Positions 35,452 through 47,413 of a stretch of DNA of 64,000 bases are shown here, one piece after another (the stretch's first letter is position 1; each line of letters opens with the position of its first letter). The notes under the pieces were generated by a model that was not told the origin of the DNA, made no database searches, and saw only the letters and a list, made by a program, of their open reading frames with translations. Source of the DNA: Ectocarpus siliculosus. Its lineage: Eukaryota > Sar > Phaeophyceae > Ectocarpales > Ectocarpaceae. Where the stretch lies: contig FN649727.1 in the NCBI GenBank assembly GCA_000310025.1, forward strand, positions 9,026,355-9,090,354. Reading direction: 5' to 3'. The position numbers and the translations under genes were made by a program.

Positions 35452-36693
35452 GGCGCCGGAGCTCGGCGGAGGGAGCCCCCCGTGGAAAGGCTGGCTGTCT
35501 TCTTCTTATCTTCCCGGTTTCTGTCCTCTCTGTGTGTGAGAGAGCAGGCGAAGGGGGCACAGCCATTCCCGCTCTTGCTTGGTTATTCTGTTGGGGGGCA
35601 CCGAGATGCTTTCTGCGATGCCCCTTTGGAGAGTGCATTTGGCGCTCGGCAGCTCGGCAGCCTCAGGCCTTGCTTGGTGGTGCGTGGCGATCAACAAGAC
35701 CACTATGATGGTATGCAGGAGGGCGGCTAGCCTTGTCGCATCAGCCGGGAAGCGTGCCGGCTTTGAAAGGTAGGTGGCGCCAGGTTTTATGGGTCTTCCT
35801 ATGTGGTGGCGGCGTGCAGTTACAGCGTTCCTTGACTGCAACTTGAGCTAAGTTTAGTCCAGACGTCCAGACCCGTGTGGTACATGTAACGCCCGTGTTG
35901 CAGTATACTTGTTCTACTTGATTGGTCGCACTTCTACAACGCTTATAAGAAGAGTGGGTCTTCTCTGCATCATAGAGTAGCATAATAGTGAGTGCAAATC
36001 CACCCTTCACTCATGTACCCACAGGTACAGCAGTAGTGTACAGCAGCAGTGGTCCCGGTATAACGCGGTCGAATTACACTGCCGGTTTCTTTGTAAATGC
36101 CGGTGAAGTCGTCTGGCACAGATGGAATCTTCACGTTGTTCATACTCTGAATAATGCCGGTCGCGTGCTATTATGCCGGTGAAAGCGGCTGGATCGCACC
36201 GGCATTATACCGTGACCTTACTCTGAAGAATCAAGTCATGTAGACCTTGTTTGACTTTGGCTCCAGGGGCGAAGATGCTCGCCCCTCCGTAGGCAGCAGA
36301 AAGCCGTTGTACAGAATGCAGTTCAGCCAAGTTGGTCCACCAGTTTTAGTGTTTTAGTCTACACGACTCCTCCCGTGGGTAACAGTCTCCGCACATGGTC
36401 TTAGTGCTTTGGAAATCACGAGTCTCTTTCCGCTGTAGGTGTACATGTACATGGGCACACGATGTGCACGTGACATGCGGCAAGTAGAACATTGCCCATG
36501 GGTATCATGTACATGCGCTCTCCAAAGATTTGAGTACATGATGAGGTGATGGCACGAGCCACAACGTCCCTTCTCGCGACCCCACAGGTCAGTCGTCCGA
36601 GGAGCAGCTGCAGTGGCGGCGGCAGAGCGCCACAAGGGCACCCTCGCCCATCTCTCCCGACCATCCAACCACCACCACGATGCATCATCCTCG
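35452..36693. promoter_or_regulatory. Divergent intergenic region, AMPK / sulfite oxidase
   Basis: A stretch of 1.24 kb separates the two start codons, which face away from each other. It must hold both promoters and 5' UTRs. It also contains a MITE-like inverted repeat at 36051-36217 and two copies of a TACAGCAG motif at 36025-36050. No core promoter element was recognised with confidence. Confidence 0.45.
36051..36217. mobile_element. MITE-like element with imperfect terminal inverted repeats
   Basis: The left end GGTCCCGGTATAACGCGGTC matches the reverse complement of the right end, GGTCACGGTATAATGCCGGT, with few mismatches. The 167 bp between contain further direct and inverted copies of ATGCCGGTGAA / ATTATGCCGGT. 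There is no coding capacity. I could not find a convincing target-site duplication. Size, ends and internal structure fit a miniature inverted-repeat element. Confidence 0.62.
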
Positions 36694-39600
36694 ATGGCGG
36701 GTGCAGCGGGACTGCTCGCTGCGGCAGCATGCCTCGCCGCCGCAGCAGTCTCCCAGCAGGACTCTCAAGAGCGCCCGGCCTGCAAAAGGGCTGCCAAGGC
36801 GGGCGGCAAGCGCGACGGCTTCCCCATCATTTCCAAGGCCGAGGTCGCTAAGCACAAAAGCGCAGAGGCGGGCGGTGTATGGGTAACGTACGACGGGGGC
36901 GTGTACGACATAACGGAGTTCATCGCCAGCCACCCCGGCGGGGCGTCTAGGATTAGCATGGCCGCTGGCGGCGCGCTGGAGCCGTTCTGGAAGCTTTATG
37001 CCCTCCATATGAAGGACGAGGTACGGTTCCTCTTGAAGAAATATGTGTCGCCTCTGCCGTCTGTTTGCACGCTGGCCGGTTTCGAGGTAGGTTTTTGTGT
37101 AGTCGGCTGTACACGCGCGAAGAAGTACACTATTACTACTACAATGCAAGGAGGACCGACCCTCCGGCACTTGTGACACGCTGACGTTGGAACCGCGCAG
37201 GTCCTGGACATCCTGAAGACGTTGCGAATAGGCAGTCTATCCTTAGAAGACATGGCGGAGAACAAGAGCAACGCGGACAAGAACAGCGACGACCCTTACG
37301 CCAAGGTACGTCGGCTTGCACTTCTGTCAGCTTACAACCGCAGGAAGAATCGCCGGGAGTCACTACGCGAGTACCTACACTAGATAGCGCCAGAGACAAC
37401 ATCGCAGACAACATCGCAAAGCAAGCGGGCTACAAGACACCGTGCCTTGTTCCTTTTCGGTGCCTATCGTCCAATCTTGCCATCTCTGTTGAGGACTTGT
37501 GCGGGGTATCACATCTAGGCACAGTCCTCCTAAGTGTATTTTTACCCTTTGTACGAAGGGTGTTCCCGGTTTCGCTTTGGCCGGAGGTTAGCTTTTTATG
37601 CGCCACCTGGAAGTTGTGGAGAAACACGAGCACCTTCCCTCTTGCACTCTTGTTGACAGGACCCTGCCAGGCATCCGTTTTTCATCGTGAACAACCCGCG
37701 GCCGTTCAACGCGGAGCCTCCCCCGGAGCTTCTGCTCGACGCGGGGTTCATTACCCCCAACGACCTGTACTACGTGCGCAATCACCTCCCAGTACCCGAT
37801 GTCGACCCCGACAAGTACCGCCTCCACGTAGAGGTGGAAGGAAAGGGAGCACGGTGCGTGCAGTACTCCCTGGCGGATCTCAAGACCAAGTTTCCCCAGG
37901 TGCGGACGGATTTTTTGTTCAGGCCACGTCTCGCGATCAACCAGATGTGTCTAGCAAGCTAGAGGGTCGCAAACAGGGCGGGGAGAACGTAAGATGCCCG
38001 TGTGCCCTGCATAAACAACACGCAAATATTGGTTTGTCGATTTTGTTGCGAATTGTGCGGCCCCTGTCCGCGTCATCGCTCTCCTTACAGGCACTTCAAC
38101 AACACCCCGAGAGTAGTTGCGAGCGGTTTACAAATAACTATTGCTGCACATACTCTTGGCCCATCCCTATATCGCCAGGCCCACTCACAAGCTGGGATTC
38201 ATGTCATAGTATAGACGAAACGAGGCACACCCCCGAACAAGGGGTGGGAGGAATATATATGACTGGTTGAGTTTGGGGTATTGGGCAATAGTGAATACGT
38301 GGCGAGAAAATGATCGCTGTTGTGTAGGATAGGAAAACAACAAACAATTCTGATGTCAAGCATGGCAGGGACGTCAAGAGCTCCCGACTGTCGGTGATGT
38401 CTCGATCGGAGTAGGAACATTTCTCGTTTTCTCCGTATCAAAAGGGGTGACGCCTGACGGACGTTTGAGCATCGCAGGTAAACAACAAACGAGCGCCCCC
38501 CCCCCCCCCACACACCGTCAGGTTAAGGTGGTCACTGCTATCCAGTGCGCGGGCAACCGGCGGGAGGACATGACGAATGTCAAGCCGGTCAAGGGGCTGG
38601 GGTGGAGTTGCGGCGCCATTAGCAACTCGGAGTGGACGGGCGTGCTGCTGAGAGATGTGCTGGAGCACGCCGGCGTGAACGTCAACGATCCAGAGAGTTC
38701 CGGCATCGAGCACGTTCAATTCGAAGGTCAGGCGCCGCACAAAGCACGCGTACCGAAAAACAGCAATTGTACACACACCCTGGCCCCTTGCACGTTTCGA
38801 CAGCGAGGGTATCGACCACGTTCGTAACGGGAAGAGACAACATTCCCATCGTTACCGCCGTTGGTGGCAGACACGGGCATCACTTCACTTTGTAAGTAAG
38901 AGGCCTTTCGGACCCTCGGCTGTCGCTCTCAATCGCGAAGCACTCAATACCAAAGTGTCTTTTGTCGCGCAGATGCATCTTCCCGATCCCCTTGTCCTCC
39001 TCCCGGCCGCTGGGCCTTCGAGACCCCTGTCGCCACCCGTTCTCATCTGCGCCGCCCCGACCTCGACGTTCGATCGACCGAGCAGGGCTTGACCGCGACC
39101 TGACGACGTGCTACGGCTCGTCCATCCCGGCTGGCATGGCCGTGGACCCCAAGGGGGACGTCCTGTTGGCGTTCGAGATGAACGGGGAACCCATCCCGAG
39201 GGACCACGGCTTTCCCGTCCGGGCGGTCGTGCCCGGCGTCGTGGGCGCGCGCAACGTAAAGTGGCTAGACAAGGTACGGTGCTATCCGTTTGCCTTCTGT
39301 GGTAAAATTGCCAAAGCTGGTACCGTGTGCTGCTGTTGGGCGAGTGTTGCCCCCCCGTTGAGATGGAATCCCGCAACGGGGAACCGCTTAATTCAAACCC
39401 CAACTGTACATGGAATTTTTCTGCCGTTTGTCTCGCACCGTCGTTCTTCGGGATCGCTGTCGGTGGCACTGACCCTGCGTGATGCGAAGAGACAAATATT
39501 CGTGTTCGTTTGCCGACACGAAGATCCGGTCGCGCACGCTGCACGCGTGGAAGGTGTGGTTTGTGTGCAAGTCTTTCGGGAGCGCGTTGGCGGCAGGAAC

Positions 39601-40971
39601 TTATCTCATGACCCTTCTCGAGGTGCTAGGGACCTGAAGAACTTCGACACTCTCCTATGATAACGCACCCTGCTGTGATATTTCTGCGGAATTACATACC
39701 TAGGTGATCGCTTCGAAGGAGGAGAGCAAGAATCATTGGCAGCAAAAAGACTACAAGGGTTTCAACTCGTCTACTGACTGGGACACTGCTGACTTCTCCA
39801 AGGCAAGTCTTGTGGAGCTTCGGTGAAGCGGTGGTTGAAGACGTAGTAAACGCCGGCAATAGCTAGCCTCTGAGAAGCGATGTATATCAAAAGACGTGTT
39901 GCCTAGAGGATTCTGCACAGTTCCCCCGGTATTTGTTCACAACGTGTGAAAGTACGCGATAAGGTAGGCCCGTTACAAAGTCAGGTTCGCGCAGCGGATA
40001 GCTCACCTTGCTGACGCTGTTGCGGACTTAGCATTGGCAAGGTGCCCCCATTTTACGGTGTTATAGCTGCAACAGGCTGGAGGAGAAGGCGAGAGTGTCA
40101 CCCGTCTCCGGCATCACAGGTGTGTTTACACGGCTATTTCTGTCGTGACAACAGCAATAGCAGCACCCTTAAACGACACGCCCCCCCCCCCCCCCCCCAC
40201 CCTGGCATCAAAATCGAAACGTCTTGGATTTTAACTCCGCCCCGCTCCTCTTGCTATGACGGCAACGAAACACAAAACAGTCTCCGGCAATCCAGCAACT
40301 GCCGATCAACTCGGCGATCCTGTCACCAGCCGATGGGTCGTCGGTGTCCCAATACGACGACGAGGTGACGGTTAAGGGGTACGCAGTGGCTGGAGGCGGT
40401 CGCGCGGTGGTACGGGTGGACGTAAGCGCGGACGGGGGGGAGACTTGGACCTCTGCGGAACTCAAGCCGACGTCGCAGCCGTTGTATAGGTGATCACAGG
40501 GAGGGGCAAGCAGGCGTGATGGTTGGAACACATGGAAGACAGTTCGTGTTTCGGCTCCTCGAACGTGCGGAGGTATTAACCATTTTCCGCAACCCTCTCA
40601 ACGCTCATCAATCGTTTGTCTTCGGTAGTTTGTGTTCTGTCCTGAGGAACGACAAAGCCTGCAGCTTACAGCTGCCCATAGATCATGAAAATGCGTCTTG
40701 TTGGTTTTTAGCATTGGGGTCTCCCCTTTTATTCTAACTGAAATATTCCACACGTTTCGCCTTGGGTGGGTGTTCGGGCAGGACTTGGGCGTGGACACTG
40801 TGGGAAGCGTCGCTGCCAGTTCCGAAGGGCAAAGGCGAAATGAAGCTGGTGTGCAAGGCGGTAGACGCCGGGTACAATTCTCAGCCCGAACGGCCGGAGC
40901 CTATCTGGAACATCCGAGGCGTGCTTAGCAACAGCTGGCACCGAGTGGGGCTTAAGGTCGAAGACGAGTGA
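36694..40971 (+). CDS. SUOX: Sulfite oxidase (cytochrome b5 + Mo-cofactor domains)
   Basis: It oxidises sulfite to sulfate, normally in the mitochondrial intermembrane space in heme-containing forms. Eight exons join in frame to 542 residues: 36694-37086, 37201-37305, 37660-37899, 38522-38726, 39086-39273, 39704-39802, 40281-40489 and 40782-40971. An Ala-rich hydrophobic N-terminus (about residues 1-22) may be a targeting or membrane segment. Cytochrome b5 follows: [17 protein letters not shown] supplies one heme His, and LYALHMKDE the other. The Mo domain has [21 protein letters not shown], the molybdenum-ligand Cys in [11 protein letters not shown], and [16 protein letters not shown]. The dimerisation domain ends [16 protein letters not shown]. 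Intron 6 has a GC donor (AAG|GCAAGT at 39803). Exon 4 uses a weak GTCAGG donor, but its reading matches the family across the junction. An in-frame GTG lies upstream, so an upstream exon cannot be excluded. Confidence 0.95.
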
Positions 40972-42304
40972 CCGAAAATAACCGAACTGGTGACAACGCC
41001 CACGTTGACAAAAATTGCCCCTCTTGTAGGATTCTGGAGTGGTCGCATAACCGTGGTTCAGCTGTTCAGTTGGTACCCTCGTAAAACTGTATGGTCCTTG
41101 GTCGTTGGTTTAAGTCTCCCTGTAAGTGAAAATAGTCGCATTTTTGAATGACGGTGCATAGTCGTGAGTGCACACAACATTGAGGGCAGGGGCGGCTGAA
41201 CCGCTGAACCCTTTTCGTGTTAAGAGTTGAAGGCCCGCAACGCAGGGGAACAAATGGAGAGCGACAAAAAGCACATGGTCGTATGTTTGCCTTCCTCCTC
41301 GAAGACCCCGGCTGGAGCGTCAATATGTCGTAGAGGTGTAGACCGACGCCCAGCTTTGATGGGCGAAAAAACACACAGAAGCGTGTTCAAAGACATGTTG
41401 TCTTGTAAGAAAGCATAGTATTGGAAGGAAGGAGTAGGGGTAGGGGTAAGAAGTTGGAGCTGTCTGTCTCATTGTTTCATGTTCCCCTTGCAGCCGATCT
41501 CCCATCGCCCTCAGATGTGGCCCGGCGTGGTCCTCTATTGTACCACACCCCCGCCAGTTCTAAATAGGTGTATTGCTGCGTTGGCTAGGCCCGCAAGCTA
41601 CTTTCATTTTTTCAGGGTTTTATTGGGCATTGTCTTGTGCCCCCGGTCTGTGAGTGCACAGGATATTTGCATGGGCACTTCCTCAGGTGCAATGCATCGT
41701 ACAGCAGCGTTTGTGTCGAGACGCTGGGGGTGTTCCTCACTGTAGGTGCACCTTGCCAAGAGGAATTCCAACCATAACGATCTCTATGAGCGGGCAAATA
41801 GTCGCGACCGCATCGGCCTTCCTATATTATGATTTTCCCACTGAACGGTACAAAGTATAGTCCGAGTACTAAACGCCGTGCTGCGGACGGGATGCGCAAG
41901 AACGACACATGCAAACACACCAAGGACGCGAGTAAAATTGAAAGCTGTGACACAACAAGCGACCTTCCAATCATTCCAGTCATGCATCAGGAAACAACAC
42001 CGAAACAACAAAACACCAGTAATGTGTCAGCTTGCTTGACCCACCGCACGGACGCAACATCAGCCTCCAGAAGTCATCAAGCCCCCATCCATCCCAAGCA
42101 CAAGCGGGGTGGCCCACGTTCATCCCGCAGACTCCTCCGAAACCACAGAAAACAACTTACAGGTGGAATCATCCCAGCTGCAAATAACCTTTGCGCACCC
42201 TGCTATTGGGGTTCCCGACAGAGATCCCGCCAATCACTCGGAGCGACATGCATCGAGCAGCCGGACCAGTCAGTGGGAATGACTAATACTACTGTTCCCT
42301 ATTC
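40972..42304. other. Convergent intergenic region, sulfite oxidase / cysteine-rich gene
   Basis: Both genes end into this 1.33 kb stretch, so it should hold two 3' UTRs. I see no conserved coding exon, repeat or RNA gene. Open frames at 41829-42308 (+) and 41784-42011 (-) have no recognisable signature. Confidence 0.45.
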
Positions 42305-45000
42305 TTAGCCTAATGGAATCGCAGGTGCAGAGGCGGTCACTGGCGCGGCAGGCGGCGAGACCCCTTTCTCTCCCTCGACGTCCATCTTCGAGGGAGCCGC
42401 ATCTGCCTCGGTCACCTCTGCGCCAGCAGCAACCGGTGTTGTTGCTGTTGCCGCCCGCGCTGCTTGTGGGCTCGCCGCCGCGGTTTCTGCACCATCTCCT
42501 GCTTGCGCAGTGTTGCTGGTAGCCGAAGCAGCAGCAGGGGAATCAGTAGCGGGTGCGGGAGGAACGGGGGCAGGAGATGGCGCACCCGGCACCGGGGGTG
42601 GTGTCGAAGCAGCCACGGTCGTCGCAGCGGTGGTGTTTCCCCCCGCCTCGTCTTCGTCGTCGTCCTCGTCGAACTGAAACGCTAGCTTCTCGTCCCACCA
42701 GATCTGTCGGGCTTCACCCTGCGGAGCCCCTTCTAACAGCGCAGATTGAATCTTGGAGGTGTGGTCAACAACAGCAGTATGCCAACACGGACGAAGGCGC
42801 AGCGAAGCAGCAGTTCAGACTGGTAGAATCGCCACACCAAGGGTCCTGTATCGAGTCTTTCTCATAAACATACCACTGACTATTCCACGATCGTGTCTTG
42901 ATTCTCTGAACAGGTGAAAGCCCGGAACCACGCTCCTCTTCTTGGCCAAAACTGCAACACCAGCAAGATCACTCAAAATCAAGTATCGTTGGGAGCCATT
43001 CGATCGCCGCATCCATTCAAATGTTGTTGATTAACGCCACGCAGAGAGGCGGCTTGCAGAAAAGCTTACCTTGGGCTCGCCGCCCTCGTCTCCAACAAAC
43101 CACAACGAGTGCACGCTCTCGCCCTCTTCACACTTGAGAGCTGTTTTGTCCTGTTGGGGAAAAGGCGATGCGTCACTCATTAGGGCGGCACGTTGTGCAA
43201 CAAAGCGACATACCTCCTCCTTGGGGCCAAAGCGAAAGTATGCCCACGGTGTTTCACCGTGTTGACACTTTAGACGTGTTGCAATACTCACGGGCCACGT
43301 GCTGAGTCCTCATGACGCAAGACCCACTCTGAAGCTCCCATGCCGGCAAGCTCCGCACCACACCTTCTCTGTACGCGAAGACAAAAGCTCGACGTCTCAA
43401 CATCGTAGGCCACAGCCACAACATTCTTGGACCCATGGACCCAGAGAACACACGAGCCTTCGTCAGTAACACTTTCTTTCTGTGACGGCACAACGCCACG
43501 CCAGCACGCCGTCCTCCGAGATGACGGGGGCAGTGATAAGCCGCACAGGGAAACGTGAGCGAGCATCCCCACGTTTTTAACGCATCCCTCCACCACCCCA
43601 ATACTCCCGTACTCGGTGGACGCGAGTGCGATACTCACGTGTACGTGCGTTGGAGGCCCCTCCCCTAGCATTCGCTTCTGCTGCGCCTGGATCATTGCGG
43701 AACACGAGGGGAGGGATGGACGCTTTTCAGGATATATTCCGACCTACGAAAGGAGTTGCCACAGGGAAGCCAAACAACGTGTGCTCTTGCGGTTGGAAGA
43801 AAGCTGCGCATGTTGTGGGCAGCCGGCTATATAGAACTTTTCAGTACAGGGCAGACCGCCGACAACACACCTTGCACGTAGCCTTGGCCAACGTGTCCTC
43901 GTAGATGGACCACTGACTCTTGATGAGAACCCCGATGCACATCTTGCAAAAGAACGATGGGCGCCATTCCTTGCCTGCGTTGCGTGACAGACAGAGACAA
44001 AAAACATGGGTTTGCCAACAACGAAAATTGATTGACAGGGGAAGAATTACAGGAATGCACCTGGCGGAGAGACGGAGTCACATGCAACGTCAGACGGACC
44101 AGCAAGTACCAAAGACAGGGAGAGAAAAAGAGAGGGAGACGTGTGTGCGGGAGAGAAATGAGAGTGGGCGGCAGTATCTCTAGACCTCCAAATACCATGA
44201 AAACATCGGTTCTCCGTGTTCGGTTTGAGAGAACAGCGAGGGCACAGGACTGCGAGGGTGGGATACCTACGTCACCGAGAGGTTCCATGTTTCGCGAGTG
44301 CAGCGGGGTCGGTGCTTGAACTGTGATTCGGTACGAGCGTTGTGGTAGATACTGCCACATGCAAGCAATAGGTGATGCTGTCATGTCCGCATCGGCAAGG
44401 TGTTCGGTGGCATCCCACACACAGACGCCACGACAGCTGCTGTTGTGGCTGCAAGGTTGCAACTGCTGTGTGCAGAACTACTCTGACTGGTAGTCGGGTA
44501 CACCATTGACTTGAGATCGCTTCTAGAGTATGGCAGGCAGGCGGAAATACTTTTAAAATGATGGTTATCGTGTACAAAGACCGCGTGATAGACATGCTGC
44601 CTGATTTCCGCCGCGGTCCCTTCATGCGCATCAACAATACCATAGGTTGACACAAGATATCACACCCCCTGGATCGATTTTCAAACCTCGATTACTCCGC
44701 AGATGGAGTGGCGGTGTGAAAAAAATAGAGGCATTAAAAAAATGTTTGGATCCACTGAAACATCCTCTTCGTTGCGGGGAAAATGAGCTTTGGAAATCGG
44801 GCGAGGGAGAGGGTGGTATCACCTACAGCGGTAAAGCAGCTGAAAGTGGGTAGTTGTACAATGGTTCGCATTATAGACTTAAAGTAGTGGTCCTCACCTT
44901 CGCCAGTCCTGTACTCCACATAGTTTCCATCGGTGCCACCCTCGATGTCATCGAAGCAGCATGCGCACTCCATCCCCTCCGGGCATGTTCCGTGATTCAT
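42305..45000 (-). CDS. Conserved cysteine-rich (probably zinc-binding) protein of unknown function
   Basis: Six exons join in frame to 278 residues: 45000-44898, 43974-43871, 43686-43639, 43267-43214, 43150-43070 and 42751-42305. The N-terminal half has paired cysteines: MECACCFDDIEGG and NYVEYR, then WRPSFFCKMCIGVLIKSQW, ATCK, CQHGETPWAYFRFGP and ALKCEEGES, followed by VHSLWFVGDEGGEPK and QIWWDEKLAFQFDEDDDEDE. The CxxC-like pairs suggest a RING-like or treble-clef zinc fold. The last about 100 residues are Ala/Pro/Thr-rich and probably disordered. I believe similar uncharacterised proteins occur in other protists, but I cannot name a family and claim no function. The 373-bp intron at 43268-43638 is largely open, so intron retention would not stop translation at once. 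It is divergent from the methyltransferase gene. Confidence 0.82.
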
Positions 45001-45580
45001 GGCCTAGGAATTATTTGAAGGGCAGCAGATGGGGCGACACGTACCACAACCGCCTGCAGTGGCTGGTGCTGCCAATCTCGACAATCTCAGCAATCTCAGA
45101 GGAAGGGGGTGCGCAAAGTCTACAAGCCAGTTTACAGTACCAGGTGTGCGCCACGGAGCGCCGCGTTGTGAAAGTGCAGCACACAGCAGTCGCTTCAGCT
45201 TGCACTGGCTTCCACCGGATCTGTGCTGTGTGGTTGTCTCTACCAAGGTTCGTGTTACGATGTTAAGCACGATCGCGTGGGCAGCACTTCTTATGAGCTT
45301 GCAGTGCCTATAATCTCTCCGCTCAGCCGGTCCGCGTGGGGTTTGAATGCCTAGCCAGCAAGGAAAGCCCGCCGCATTTCCGTTTCGTTTTTTTTAAATT
45401 TTACGAGGAACGATTTCTGGAACCGCTGGTGCTTGCATGTTCCTTCGGCGAACGCCCAAACCCGTCGGCTCTCTGTGTGCGCAACATTTACTACTGTCGC
45501 CTGTCTTCTGCTGCCTCGACTCCTTGTCTAAACCTGCAGTTTCTAGCAGCCGAGCTCGCCGGCCACGCTTTGGAGGAGCA
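45001..45580. promoter_or_regulatory. Divergent intergenic region, cysteine-rich gene / methyltransferase
   Basis: These 580 bp lie between two outward-facing start codons and are expected to carry both promoters and 5' UTRs. No specific element was recognised. Confidence 0.5.
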
Positions 45581-47413
45581 ATGTCACATCAGCAATACGG
45601 CAAGGCGTCCTACTGGGACGACCGGTACACCAAGGACCCGGAGATCTTCGACTGGTACCAGGTGCGATGGCATCTCATTCACAGCGTGCCGCCGTACGGT
45701 AGATCGCTATTTAGACTGTTTGTATGTCGACGGATGCTATCATGCTATCGTAGCTGTGGTCTGTTTAATTCACTCACCTCTAGGTGTGATGGTATAGTTG
45801 GTATGACGTGTAGCAGTCTGTTGTACATGTGCATGTGATACTTCCACGCATACAGGATTACAGCAGTAGTGCTGCAATACCGTAAGCAGTGCGAATGCTT
45901 GATGGTTGCCGACCGACGCACGATATATTGCGCTCGATTTCCACCATTGAAATCTTAATATCGTTGGGCATGCAGAGCAATTAAAGTACATTCGAAGTGT
46001 ATCCACAGTTTGTAGTGTTTGATGGCTGGTTCATCTTTCCTTCTTTCCGGATTAAACGCTGAAGAAGCAGTACGCCGAGCACGAGGGCTTTCGTAACTTC
46101 AACACGTGGCATGTACACGCCCACTCTGTGGGTTTTTACTCTCGTTTCCCAGCGCTACTCCGGGCTGAAGGATTGGATATCGCAGTACGTTCGTAAGGAT
46201 GACAACATTCTCATGGTGGGCTGCGGCAACTCTCGGCTGAGCGAAGATATGTTCGACGACGGCTTCACGACACTCACAAATATCGACGTCTCGAGGGTGG
46301 TAGTCGAGCAGATGATCGCTCGATACAGGTGTGGTATTGTGCGCCTGATCCCTCGTTGATGATCTTTTGTTGTATTTCGCGTTGATTACTCCACACGCCT
46401 TGTTGGCATCGAAAATTGTCCAAAACTCGTTGGGGCATACATACTCCATATCATGCGAGACGCTATATATATGTAGTCTCTGTCGATAGGAACTGGTCAG
46501 CTAAAACTACATGTGGGTTCAACTTTTTTTGTGGCTCCAAAGAGGAATTCCGCATGCGCCTGCACACACTCTGTGCGTTTGTTGTGTGTAAAGCCGAGTG
46601 TACAATCCCAGGGAGGTAAATTTTCCATTTTATTCTTTGTCAGGGTTCGGATTTAACGGGAAGGATGCCTGTTTCCCTGGTTGCCCCCTCCGCTTCACGC
46701 ACCCCCGCAGGGACAAACCAGCTCTCATGTGGTCGATGATGAACGTGTGCGCCCTGGACTACCCGGACGAATCTTTCAACGCCGTGATCGACAAAGGCAC
46801 CCTAGACTCGGTGCTGTGCGGAGAGGGCTCCACCGCGAACGTCGCCAAGATGTGCATGGAGATCTCGCGAGTGCTCAAGCCCAACGGCGTCTACTTCATC
46901 TGCTCCTACGGCGTGCCGGACAACCGCCTTCAGGTGTGAGGGTTTAGTGGCGCCAGCCATGGAGGAGGTGGACTCCCCATGCAAAACACGGTTGGGTCAG
47001 CTACAATGATGGCAGGGAGAGGCCCTCTTTGCCGCTCGCTCACGAGCAACTCCAACCTCTGCATGAACAACACCTCTCGAGAATTCGCTGTACCTTACGG
47101 CAATGACGATCCTGCAACACGTTGAGGACATGCAGATACTCTTGATGCGTTGGTGCAACCTAGTCGAAAGCGCTTGATTTTTAGACATCGTTTTCTTATT
47201 CTTCGCGTCTCGTGCCTCCGTGAACTACCTGTTATCCGCGCGGCCCCTCTATCGCAGTACTTGGAAAATGACGACTACAGCTGGACCGTCACGGTGCACA
47301 CCATCCCCAAGCCCACCATTTCCGCCGCGGCTGTGCCCGACACACGGGATGCAGAGAGCGTCCACTACCTCTACGTGTGCAAGAAGGGCGGTACCGCGGA
47401 GGAGGGCGCATGA
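45581..47413 (+). CDS. SAM-dependent methyltransferase, EEF1AKMT4/METTL13-type
   Basis: Four exons join in frame to 211 residues: 45581-45661, 46153-46328, 46711-46933 and 47258-47413. The N-terminus YGKASYWDDRY followed by FDWYQRYSGLKDWI is typical of this group of small lysine methyltransferases. In characterised members the substrate is translation elongation factor eEF1A. Motif I reads ILMVGCGNSRLSEDMFDDG, the acidic residue of motif II is in TNIDVS, and the post-I region has DYPDESFNAVIDKGTLDS. ISRVLKPNGVYFICSYG is the strand-turn before the C-terminus, and YSWTVTVHTIPKP is also characteristic. The substrate here is inferred from the family only. The start codon was chosen because it opens directly into the conserved region. 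It is divergent from the cysteine-rich gene. Confidence 0.9.
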
